DNA of 64,000 nucleotides from Effrenium voratum. Its lineage: Eukaryota; Sar; Dinophyceae; Suessiales; Symbiodiniaceae. A program made the position numbers and the translations under genes. Within the stretch, counting starts at the first letter, position 1; the number at the start of each line of letters is the position of its first letter. A model generated the notes under the pieces. That model was not told the DNA's origin. It made no database searches and worked only from the letters and a program-made list of their open reading frames with translations. Of this stretch, positions 1 to 11,700 are shown one piece after another. The stretch is taken from contig CAUJNA010003244.1 of the NCBI GenBank assembly GCA_963377175.1, forward strand, positions 667,728 through 731,727, read 5' to 3'.

Positions 1-308
1 GATAGCACCTGGTGAATGAATTTCGAACCAAACGGGTTTACCAGTCAACCTCAATTGTCTCAAAAGAAAAACAACACATAGGACACCAAAAGGAAGCCTC
101 ATCCAAATGTGTTTGGCGAAGTTGGCTTCCTTCAGCGGCCACAAGCCCAAACAAGCGACTTGCTTGACGCACATGCGCAAGGATGCACTGGCAATTGATT
201 GACCCCAAACCCCTCCTTGCCCCTTCAGGGTCCAAACTGGTGGGTTCCCAGTCGCAAGTTATCCAAAACGAATCATCTTTTATCATTGCACACCTGCTCC
301 CGACAGAC

Positions 309-2219
309 TTAAAAGCAGCTGATCGTCACACCTCCGGCTGAAAGGCTCTGAAGGCTGCCCGGTAGGGTCAAATCCAGCAGGCTATAGGAAAATCCGTCGC
401 CCAAAGCAAGCAGTTGAAGGCTGCCTGGCAGCGTCACTCTGTGTAAGCTTTGGTCGAAGTTGCAGCCGAAGACAAGACTTTCCAGGCTGTCCGGCAAAGC
501 GATTTCCCTCAAGACTTGGTTGAATAGATTGCCGAAGTTCAAGTTTTGCAGACCGACTGGCAGAGCCACGTTTTGCAGGCTTTGGTTGAAATGGTCTCCA
601 AAACTCAGGTTCCGCAGGTTGGCTGGCAAAGTCACTCCTTCCAAGCTTTGGTTGAAACGGTGGCCAAAGATCAGGCTCTGAAGGCTGCTTGGCAAAGTCA
701 CTCCCTGCAAGCTGCGATTGTATTGCTGGCCAAAGGTGAGTCCCTGCAAGCTTCCTGGCAGAGCCAAGCCCAATAAGCTCTGATTGAAGTGGTCACTGAA
801 TATCAGGCTCTGCAGCGTGTCCGGCAAAGTAAATCCCTCTGGGCGCTGGTCATACTGGCCGCCAAGTGTCAGGCTCTGCAGGCTGCTTGGCAGAGTCACG
901 CCCCGCAAGACTTGATTACACCATTTGCCCACCACCAGGCTGCGCAGGCTGCCCAGCACAGTCACTCCCTCCAAGTGTTCGCGAAACTCATCGCCAAAAG
1001 TCAGCCTCTGTAGCCTGCTTAGTCCAGTCACCCCGATCAAACGTCGGTTGAAAGCGGTGCCAAAACCCAGTGTCTGCAGGCTTCTTGGCAGATTGACTCC
1101 CTGCAAGCTTTGGTCGAACTTGCTTCCAAGGGACAAACTCTGAAGGCTGCCGGGAAAAGTCACAGCCTTCAGACAATGATTGAAGCCATTGCCCAAAGTC
1201 AAGCTCTGCAGGCTGTGGGGCAAAGTTACTCCCTGCAGGCTGTGATTGAACTTGCTGCCAAAAGACAAACTCACAAGACCAGCTGGCAATGTCACTCCTA
1301 CCAAGCTTTGGTTGAATCCATCTCCAAAGCTCAGGCTCTGTGGGCTTCCTGGCAGGGTCACTTCCTTCAAGTTTTGATTAAAGCGCTCGCCAAAACTCAG
1401 GCTCTGCAGTTTGCCTGGCCATGTCACCGCCTGCAGGCAGTGATTAAACTGTTTGCCAAGACTCAGGCTGAGCAGGTTGGTTGGCATAGACACTTCCTCC
1501 AAGCCTTGGTCAAACGCATTGCCCAATGTAAGACTCTCCAGACCGGCTGGCAAAGTATCTCCCTTCAAATGTCGGTTGAATCCATGGCCAAAAGTCAGGC
1601 TCCGCAGGCTGCCCGGCAAAGTCAGCCCCTGCATCTCTTGATTGAATTCATTGCCTAAAGTCAGGCTCTGTAGGCTTTCGGGTAAAGTCTCCCCGTACCA
1701 GCAGTGGTTCAAGCTGCCGTCAAGTGTCAAATGTTGCAGCGTCACTGGCAAGCACGGAGGAAGAAGTGGCTGATGCCGTTCTGGCTTCCACCTGAGCCGC
1801 GCAATTCCTTCCAGTCGTTCGGAATCAGCACTTCTTTGTCGTTCTTGCTGCAGAAAATGCGAATGGGGAGCCCTGTATTTCGTCAGCACGCGCCATGCTT
1901 CCTGAAGGTTCGTTGGAAGGTACGAGTAGGTGATCATGCCGACTGAAGCCGTCTGCAATCCCTGCTCTCGCAGCGTTCTATCTGCTGAAAGCAACTTCCC
2001 ACCAAAGCTCACATGAAGCACCCCGCGCCTCGCAGAAAACCTCTGACTGACCAGCTGCAGCAGCTCCCTCCCAAGGACTTGTTCTGCCACACTGAAGTGA
2101 TGTTCCCGGCCATCCAGGCTGCAAAGACACAGCTCCAAATCAACGCCCGGAGCGGACCCCTCCGAATCTTGCTCCAAATCGTCACGAGCCCTCCACCAGC
2201 GCATCAAGGTCAGCAACAT
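309..2219 (-). CDS. Ubiquitin-like/FNIP-repeat protein
   Basis: The open frame continues upstream to 2399, but the codon there is TTG and the first in-frame ATG is at 2219, giving 636 aa. The segment before that ATG is hydrophobic and merges into AAAC/CTAA simple repeats, so it is probably not coding. Residues of about 25-100 resemble a ubiquitin-like fold, with VDLELCLCSLDG, then GVLHVSFGGKLLSADRTL and the GMITYSYLPTNL end. The remainder is about 21 tandem copies of a 23-residue unit of the form LPxSLQSLTFGxxFNQSLxGVT, which matches the FNIP repeat (a leucine-rich-repeat relative). FNIP arrays form solenoids for protein binding; the partner cannot be told. There are no introns, and the stop is TAA at 309-311. 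It lies on the same strand just beyond the last visible exon of the MFS gene and may be inside that gene's next intron. Family assignment is strong; cellular role unknown. Confidence 0.85.
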   Translation of the reverse strand: MLLTLMRWWRARDDLEQDSEGSAPGVDLELCLCSLDGREHHFSVAEQVLGRELLQLVSQRFSARRGVLHVSFGGKLLSADRTLREQGLQTASVGMITYSYLPTNLQEAWRVLTKYRAPHSHFLQQERQRSADSERLEGIARLRWKPERHQPLLPPCLPVTLQHLTLDGSLNHCWYGETLPESLQSLTLGNEFNQEMQGLTLPGSLRSLTFGHGFNRHLKGDTLPAGLESLTLGNAFDQGLEEVSMPTNLLSLSLGKQFNHCLQAVTWPGKLQSLSFGERFNQNLKEVTLPGSPQSLSFGDGFNQSLVGVTLPAGLVSLSFGSKFNHSLQGVTLPHSLQSLTLGNGFNHCLKAVTFPGSLQSLSLGSKFDQSLQGVNLPRSLQTLGFGTAFNRRLIGVTGLSRLQRLTFGDEFREHLEGVTVLGSLRSLVVGKWCNQVLRGVTLPSSLQSLTLGGQYDQRPEGFTLPDTLQSLIFSDHFNQSLLGLALPGSLQGLTFGQQYNRSLQGVTLPSSLQSLIFGHRFNQSLEGVTLPANLRNLSFGDHFNQSLQNVALPVGLQNLNFGNLFNQVLREIALPDSLESLVFGCNFDQSLHRVTLPGSLQLLALGDGFSYSLLDLTLPGSLQSLSAGGVTISCF

Positions 2220-2405
2220 GGCTTGAGCTTGGAGCCAGACACCGCTGGGCGGCGATTCACAAGCACAAGCGCGGAAAGGAACGTTGGTGGATTCTTGAAG
2301 GAACAGCCTTTCCAAGCCACAACGAACAAATGTGTTGAAGGGAATGAAACAAGCAACAAAGGCAACAAACAAAAAAACACCGACAATCGAGCAAAGCAAA
2401 ACAAA

Positions 2406-2510
2406 TCAACTAACTACCTAACTACCTAACTACCTAACTACCTAACTAACTAACTAGCTAACTAACTGACAAGCAAGCAAACAAACAAACAAACAAACAA
2501 ACAAATAGGC
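2406..2510. repeat. CTAA/CTAC then CAAA simple repeats
   Basis: A (CTAC/CTAA)n tract at about 2408-2466 is followed by (AAAC)n at about 2475-2506. It lies between the FNIP ORF and the MFS exon at 2577 and accounts for the hydrophobic reading-frame extension of both. Confidence 0.9.
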
Positions 2511-2576
2511 AAGCAGTTGGAAACCAACCACTAGACGATCCTAAGCAAAACCGCTGCCTTAAAAAAAAAAGGTCGC

Positions 2577-2719
2577 CGAGTCCATGGAGCCCGGGCGCCA
2601 CTTCAGCAAGCCATTGGGCAGCACGCCCTCGAGCTGCGTTGGCAGAGCTGGGGACCAGCACTGGAAGACGCCCACGGCCAAACTGCCCGCCATCACGAGG
2701 ACCGAGGCGGAGACCCATC
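2577..2719 (-). CDS. MFS transporter exon 8 (helix 7)
   Basis: The acceptor ends CACCAG before GATGGGTC. The exon encodes a helix with SASVLVMAGSLAVGVFQCW followed by SPALPTQLEGVLPNG. The phase fits exon 7, whose final A plus GA gives Arg. The 3' end is uncertain: I placed it at a possible GC donor (TCG/GCGACC), but other GC or GA donors occur up to 40 bases upstream. Confidence 0.65.
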
Positions 2720-5700
2720 CTGGTGGGGCAGCGGAGACCCTTTCTGCGATGGGTGGACCCACAGATTTGCCGCATCCAAACTGTGTCCAACTGCTTCACA
2801 ATTTCTAGCACAAAAACAGGCAGGTTTCTGGAATTTGAACTTCTTCAGCTGAAAGAAATGTCCAAAACTGACAAAGTTGTCACACAAGTTGGTTCAGTTT
2901 GGTATCGCAAGGCCTGTGTTTGACTAGGATGGGTATTGCAGAAAGGGTGTTTTTGTCCACCATTTTGGTGTCTCCAAATGGCTGTGGGTCAAAAATGCGT
3001 ACCCAAAATGGAACCCTGGTAAATGGAACCAAAGACTAAAACATCTGGGAAAATTACAATAATTCTTACCTCGTCTGCCTCGCTCGGTAATTCTTACCGG
3101 AGCACTAGCACCTCGTCTCTTAGATACCGATGGATAATTACCACCTCGCCTCGTTACATATGCTATTGAAATTAGCACCATGCCTGGTTAAATGCAGAGT
3201 CCCCTGAGCATGTCTGGCCTCACAAACAGAAAGAAGAACAACTTTTGGGCCTTTGGAAAGTTTATTTAGGAGGAAGGGGCCACCCTAAGCCTTTCCTTTT
3301 TCAATACGCTTTTGGAAGCGAACATACAGAGTCCCAAGGGGTCACAAGTGCTTTTCTCCTCCTGATATTGCAGGGCCTGTGTCTCCACAAAACTTATGGG
3401 GCCTCCAAAAACATGTTTCATCCCCCAAGTCCCTCTAGCCAGACTCCCGGTCCTCAGGACCCCACAAAGCTTTTGGGGCCTCCCATAGTTTTTTTCATCC
3501 GCCAAGAGCCAGGCACCCGGGAATATTTGGATTTGTAGTGCCCATTTTCATTTAACTGCATGTGGGAACCTCAAACACAGTCTTCAGTTTGCCTTCAAAC
3601 TCGGGTCCCCTTTGGGTGTTTTGTTGTTTGGCAAATGGAGCCATGGGCTTCCTACAAATTGCTTTGGGGGATTTGTCGCATGAACCTCTAAAATGGGCTT
3701 CGCTTCCCTTTGAATTCCCTTCTCGAGCACTCCAAAAAGGGGCCGGACCAACCAACCTGAAACAAGACAACGCTGATCGAAACCAACTGAGAAAAGCAAA
3801 TCATACACCGCTTTAGTTCATATGACTTCAAACACAGAAAGGGGCATATCATCAGCCCCTTGAAACACGTCAAACAAATACAGACATACAAACGAGAGTT
3901 ATCTAACCAGTCGGCCAACAAAAACGCAGTGTTTCAGACTTCATCTTAGAATATTTGAAACCTACAGGAACAGTTCACCAATCCCTCTAAGCAGCGAAAA
4001 CAAAACCCAACCGGGGAAACTCCAACAACAAACCACCAAATATGCATCCAAAACCGTCTAAAAAAGGACGTGCACCTGGAGGCAACATCCAAACTGGACA
4101 AATTTCATCCGCAAAAACCAACCACCGAAGCACACATCGGGCTGTCTTTTTGGGGGACCCCCTTAGATTGAAAGTCGGACACCAAAGGAAATCCGCTGCC
4201 ACTTTGGAGTCCGATTCCTACTGATGGGCGAAATGCTGACAGACATCCAAAACCCCTGGAATGATTTGCTTCCCCTGCAAATCCAAGAAGCAATGGTTTC
4301 GCAGCCTTCAATGTGGTGCGAAATGGATTTCGCAACCATGTCACAGTATTTGGGTGCTGATCAAAAGGTCCTTTACATAGGATGACCATTGGGCAAACCT
4401 CTAAAACTATGCTATTTCCCACCAAATGCGAACAAGCTACCTTGGTCATTTTTGACAGTTCCCCACACAATGGGAAAAGCTATGGTCCTTTGGGGGCCCT
4501 AAATGGAATATTGATCAACCCTCAGTTCCAGCCACGGCCCGCGTCTCATTCCGAGCGTCTCCGCAGCGGCACGGGCTCCGCGGCGCCGCTGGAGCCGCGG
4601 CTCCGTAGCTCTTGGCTCAGCGAGGGTGGGTGCTTGGGCTTTCGGGGCAGGCAGCCCCAGGCGGCCAAGACCAAGAGGCTGAAGAGGGCCTCCATCTCCA
4701 TAAGGAATATCCTACAGGTACTTGGATGCTCACTTTTCACTTATGTGGGTAACCATACCTGTTTCTGGGATAAGTGAGGTTGGTCATAAACAATCCTGGG
4801 ACAGATGCTTGGATGCTCCTAAGGTACTTAGATGCTGAACCAATCCAGGTACTTGAATGCTCACATTCACTGTAGGTAACCATATTTATTAATGGCAGTG
4901 AATCCTAAGCAAAACAGGTACTTGGATGCTCAACAACCATTTTCACTTCACCGGGAGTGAGGTTGGTCATCAGGAAAGTCTTAGGAATACAAAACACCAG
5001 CGACAAAACAAACGAAGTCAAGTTTGGTGATAAACAGGGCCGTTTCAACAATACAAATACAACATACCGAATCGTATCGTTGCGTATTGCGAGCTATCGG
5101 TATTGAGAAGCAAGTATCGCAGCCTCAAATCGTATCGAAGACTATCGCTGGAAATCGTTTTGAATCATACCGATTTGGGGTTTGCTTTGAGGGGCCCTTT
5201 GGGGCCAAAAGGGCAGCCAGCTGCTGCGGATAATGGCGGCTGCCTGGCACGGGGAGGCGCCGCCAAAGTCTTTGAGAGGCTGCTTGTAAGAGACCCTCTT
5301 CTTTCAGAAACACAAGGGTCTAATGGCTCTGGACAAATGGAAAGCCAGGAGCACGGACTGAGATTGCTTCAAGCCGATTCCATATTGCACATTTACGGCT
5401 GCGACCAGCCGAGGCCAGACATCAACCTAACTCGGCGAGTTAGATCGTTCTTGAGGGTTCCCACTTCCCAAGGCTCATCCGGAACAGCCGCAACCATCCG
5501 AGGCCAGAAATGAACCTAACTCGTCGAGTTAGATTGTGTTTGAGGGCAAAGGCAGCAAATTTTAAGTTGGTATAGCGGGATTGATTCTTGCCTTTCGGGC
5601 TTTGAGAGCGCATTCGAAACGGACACTGAGAATCAACTTACCCGACGGAAATCGCTGTCCGCTTCTCCGAAAACCGGCCCACCAGCCGGCCTCTTGTGGC

Positions 5701-8700
5701 AATGCCGTGCAGGCCCGCGCACCAGCGGTTGACCGTACTTCCTTTATCGAGATAGTGTTCAACACTAAGTTGCTGTATCGCAAGCATATCGGACATTCAA
5801 TGCAATACATATACCAATAAAATCGAGTGGTATCCCAAAGCTTGCAGTACCGAACTGTATCATCGAAACAGCCCTGATAAACCAAATTTCCGGACCAATT
5901 CTGTAGAGCCAATGAGGGAACGCAAACACGGCTAAGAATCCACATTGGGTGCTGGAGGGAAGCCGCTGTAGGAGAGGATGCAGGCTCGATGCTGCCCTTT
6001 TGGGATGTAGGATGATGGTAAATCCTTGTGGGATGGCTGGAGAATCAAGTGCCGCAGCAAAAAGTGCTTCGCTTTCCCTTCGGTTTGATTTTCGGTTTCC
6101 CTTCGGTTTGATTTTCGGTTTCACTTTGGTTTCCCTTGAACACCAGCAAAAGAGTCCCTGTCAAAACCGGAAATTGTTGCTACAATTAGAGGGGTCATGG
6201 GTCGCTTTCTAGGAACCCAAAAAGAAGTCAATCCCTTTTCTGGGGTCCATCCCACTTGAGGTAGTGGCCTCCAAAAAGTCCAAACCTTCTGTGTACCACT
6301 AACACGATCTTCCCAAAAAAAAGCATAAAGCCCACGAACTCCCGGATCCCGAGCTACTGATGGACGAAATCCTGCACCCCCGCCCCTCCCCCCCAAAAAA
6401 AAATGGAATGATTCGATTCCCCTGCAAACACAAACAAACGTTGTGGTTTCAACCATGGCTTCACTTCGGTAAATGGACTTCGCAACCACAGTAGCCTAAG
6501 CTTGATCCGAGAAGCAGCTGCTGGCTGTTCCGCACCGAGAAGGCCAGCAGGAAGCCCACGGAGGGACCGGCCATCTGGATGCCGTAGACCACTGAGGTGG
6601 CAAATGCGCGCTGGTGCCTCAAACGGAAGCCAAACGGAAGCCAAACGGAAGCCAAAGGCTCGAAAGCACGAGAAAACCGTAATCGGACTGCACCCCCTCC
6701 CTTGGTTTCCAGACTTCCCATCACCGAAGACGTACATACCACCCTCAGCGCCCAAAAAAGAAATTGTTGGCGTCGAAGCATGGATTGTTTTCGGGGAACA
6801 GGGGGAAGGGGGTTGGACGATTTCTTCCCTAGCCCCACCGATTTGTATTACGATCAGAGAGATCTTCTCAACAAATTGGCAAGCAATCAGCGAATTGGGC
6901 AGTGTCTGACCCGAAAAACGGGTGCAAGGGCCATCGCCATCTCACAAAGGGCTTTGGTTGTCTCTTCCGTCGTGACCTGAAAGGGGTTCCTTTGTGAGAA
7001 TGAGCCAATCCTGCGGTTAAGCTTCTGTTCTAGTGGGTCGTCCATTCCCCAAAGCACACATTCAACACCGGCAAATCAAACGTTTCCAATAGGTTCTCAA
7101 ACACTTTCCAAACAACGGTTAGATTCCCTTAGGTCGGAACTCAAATCAGCGCTTTTCAAAAGATCCCTTAGATTTGGCTTGCTCCTCAGACGTCTCCAAA
7201 GACCAGCAACGGCGATCCTTCGGTTTCCAGTTTAAACGGATCCCTAAGGGAAGCTCGAATCCGGCAAACTCAAAAACTTTCCCAAAGATCTAAGGGGCTA
7301 AGGATCCACAAAACAGCCACGAAATAGTGTTGCTTCCCGTCAAGTCCAATCACTTCGCTGGCAAGTGTTGGCAGTGTTTAGCAGTTTGACTAATGTTCAA
7401 CCAGAATTGAATCAGAATTGAAATAGTTGGTTGGCAAGTTGGTTTTTGCAAAGACCCCAAGAGTCGCTTGATTTGAGTACCCGACAATGCGAAAATCCGG
7501 CGTGTGCCCAAAACTGATACCTATCAACCTGCAAAACTCATACTTGCCAGCCAAGGCCGATGGTGATAGGACGTGTTGGTCACATGGGCCATGGGCAATC
7601 CAGGTCACCTTCCGCAGACGGCAAGGCGGCCCTCAAGAGGCTCAGTTCTGCCTTGCTTAAACTTGGCCACTACAGCATCCTTTGGGTGCCGCTTGGAGGA
7701 GGGTTTGGTTGCCGGGGACAAGAGTTTGGTCGCACCGAAGCCAGCTGCATTTCTCCAGTCCATTCCCGCGCCAGGGCGCGAGGGAAACCACAGCGCCGCG
7801 AGGGCGGAGGGCGTCACACAGTTCATGGGCCCGGCCATGCCGTTCAAAGCCTGGCCACTGAGAAGCCCTGTCTCCTCCCAAAAGCCCGGAAAACAAACCA
7901 TGAAGTTTTGCTTTAAGTGGTAGGTAAAAGGGAATCAGCCCCAGAAGCAAAATTCATGGCACAGACCACACCCCAGCGGGTTTTGTTCGGGGTCTCAAAA
8001 TCCGGCTGTTTGATCAAATTGGTGATGCCAGGTCTAAGGTCAACTTCTCCACCTCGGCGACCAAACCTTCCTGCCTGGCCCGTGTGAATCAGCGCATGGG
8101 CCGCCCAGCAGGTGGGGTCCATGGCGAGAAGGCTGGGCACCAACCTGCTGAAAACAACTCACCTTGCCCGTATGTGGGAGGGTCTTGTTTTAGGCCACCC
8201 CCCCCAAAAAAAAGAAAGAGAGTGCTTTTTCACGTGGTTTCGTTTAACTTACACCAGCCTCGACCCCGAACAGCGAACAACAAACACCACGGGACAACGA
8301 CGGCCCAGTACAGCGACAGGGCGTGGCCATCGCACGCAACCGGCCCGTTGCTGGCGTGCAAAGCAAGCAAGGTCCTTGCAGAGAAGAAGCAAGTTCGATT
8401 GGTTTTGCCCCAGACGTTGATTTTTGTTGAGGGCTGTAAGCAGGAAAAATGCCAACTGGCCAGCAAGCAAGAGAACCCCCACATCTCATATCCGGTCTCT
8501 GATCGGAGAAACTGGAAGACAAAGGAGCGAGCGGGAGGCAAGACTGTGGGAGGCAAGACTGACCGGAGACTGGGAGATAAGCAGGAACATCTGGCATCTG
8601 ACCGGAGAGACTGGGAGACAGGAAGGTAAGTAAGTGGAAAACACGACCCTGGAGCGTTCACACTTTCCCATTCTTTAAACCTCCAGTCAGAACCCCAATG

Positions 8701-11700
8701 CTTTGCTGTCCGGGAAACAAACTCGGTACCCTCAAATAAGACATACCATGGTGTGGTTTGGTGCTTCGCTGGTTGGGCTTGGAGGCTTGGATGGTTTTCC
8801 CTTGTGAGCTTGCAATAAATTTGGTGTGCCACGTTTTAGATGGAAAAAAAACCTGGCAATGTGCTAGATTGATTCATCTGGGCTCGACATTCTGTCCAAG
8901 ATAAAAAGGACCACCTGACTAAAGCCAAAATATGATGCAAAAAGAGAAATATAAGGCTCCCCGTTTAGACCCTTTGAACCTGAGGTCTGTCGAACCCCCG
9001 AAGGTTTGCAGCAACACACAAAGGTGTAAAAACCGCAAAAACGCAAAAGGCTTGGGGGGGTTTGGGTGTTGTAGCAGGCATCAGGGGACCTTGGAATGGA
9101 CAAGATGTCGATCCTTGTTGTTGGGCTAAAATAGCAGCTAAAACGGTTTTCTGAAAAAGGCGGCGCAAAATGTCACCGAAGAAAACAAAAACACCGTCCG
9201 CAAAAAGGGCTCCAGTGTTGGGTCATGTTTTGGAAGCGGTGAAGAGAAGTTGTAGCCCAAGTAACCAACGGCACCAACCCCCGAGGTCTTTCAAGCGTCA
9301 CGAATCACTCGCCCAACCTGTTGCAAGCCCCGGCACCTCAAAACCAGGCCGGCGCTTGTAAGCACGGCTCCCGACAGGACGACACCCCACAGGCTGTCCG
9401 CATACTTGGCGACGACCCACCCCACCACCGGCGCCACCGGCAGATACATGAGGGGCCCCCAGTTCAGCAGCATGTCAATGGACGCCTCAGGGGTACATCC
9501 CAAAATTGAGACTTGGGTCACAAGGACCCAGTGTGTTGCCAAAGGGAAAGACTTCTCAAAAGATCATGTATCTTTTTGCCCACGAGCTCGTTGTAAATGG
9601 CGCAGCCTGAAATCTTCGCCAGACCTGCCCCTCTGCCCAAAGGTAACTTCTTGCTGGAAAAAACGGAGAAAAGGAAAGCCAGAGATGCAAAACAAAGGCT
9701 GTCACGTGGCAAACAAATTGCTTTTGGGCGTGCGTGTGTGTCAAAATTGGGTGGACCCTCAAAACGGGGGCTTCTTTTAAGTCTCACCCACCCACCCACC
9801 CCACCCCACCCCATCCCACTCCACCCCGCCCCGCAACCCAACCCAACCCAACCCAACCCAACCCAACCCAACCCAACCCAACCCAACCCAACCCAACCAC
9901 CCACCCACAGAGACACAGAGAGGCAGAAAGACAGAGAGACAGACACACACACAGACATAGACACACACACACACACTCACACACACACAGACTCATGTAT
10001 ACATACATACAGTGACACAAAGACACAGACACAGACACAGACACAGACACAGACACAGACACACACAGAGAAACACAGAAACACAGACACACACACACAG
10101 ACATAGACACACACACACACTCACACACACACAGACTCATGTATACATACATACAGTGACACACAGACACAGACACAGACACAGACACAGACACAGACAC
10201 AGACACAGACACAGACACAGACACAGACACAGACACAGACACAGACACAGACACACACAGAGAAACACAGAAACACAGACACACACACACACACACACAG
10301 ACACACACCGACACACACAGACATACACAGACATACACAGACATATACTGACACACACACACACAGACACACACACACACACAGACATAGACACACGCAC
10401 TCAGACACAGACACACACACACACAAACACAGACACAGACACGGACATAGACACAGACACAGACACGGACAGATACAGAAACAGAGACACAGAGACACAG
10501 AGACACAGAGACACAGAGACACAGAGACACAGAGACACAGACACAGAGACACAGACACAGAGACACAGACACAGAGACACAGACACAGAGACGCAAACGC
10601 AGACGAAGACGCAGACGCAGACGCAGACACAGAGACACACAGACGCAGACACACAGACACACAGACGTAGACGTAGATACATAGATACACAGACGTAGAC
10701 GTAGACACACAGACACACAGACGCAAACAGACACACAGAGACACAGAGACACAAAGTGACAGAGTGACACAGTGACACAGAGACACATAGACACAGAGAC
10801 ATAGAGACACAGACACGGAGAGACACAGACACACAGACACGCAGACACGCAGACACGCAGACACGCAGACACGCAGACACGCAGACACGCAAACACGAAG
10901 GCACGCAGACACACAGACACGCAGACACGCAGACACGCAGACGCGCAGACGCGCAGACGCGCAGACGCGCAGACGCGCAGACGCGAATGTAGACACGCAT
11001 GTAGACGCGCATGCAGACGCGCATGCAGACGCGCATGCAGACGCGCATGCAGACGCGCATGAACACGCGCATGCAGACGCGCATGCAGCCGCGCAGAAGC
11101 GCAGACGCCGCGCAGAAGACGCGCAGAAGACGCGCAGATGCCACGCAGAAGACGCGCAGACACGCAGACATGCAGAGACACGGAGAGACACGCACAGACA
11201 CGCAGAGACACACAGAGACACACAGAGACACACAGACACACACAGAACACACAGAGACACACAGAGACACACAGACAAACACAGACACACACAGACACAC
11301 ACACACACACACACTGAACACACAGAGACACACAGAGACACACAGAGACACACAGAGACACACAGAGACACGCAGAGACACGCAGAGACACACAGAGACA
11401 CACAGAGACACACAGAAACACCCAGAGACACACAGAGACACACAGAGACACACAGAGCCACACAGAGACACACAGAAACACACAGACACACACACACACA
11501 CAAACACACACAGACACACACAGACACACACACAGAGACACACAGAGACACACAGAGACACACAGACACACACACACACAGACACACAAAGACACACAGA
11601 CACACACACACACACAGACACACACACACACAGATACACACAGACACACACACACACACACAGATACACACAGACACACACAGACACACAGAGACACACA

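Noticed and set aside
460..1946. Plus-strand ORFs over the FNIP array
   Set aside because: They are shadows of the 69-bp DNA repeat of the minus-strand gene; the minus frame carries the family motif.
9836..9900. (CCCAA)n as telomere-like repeat
   Set aside because: It does not match the TTTAGGG type expected in dinoflagellates and is internal, merging into CA repeats.
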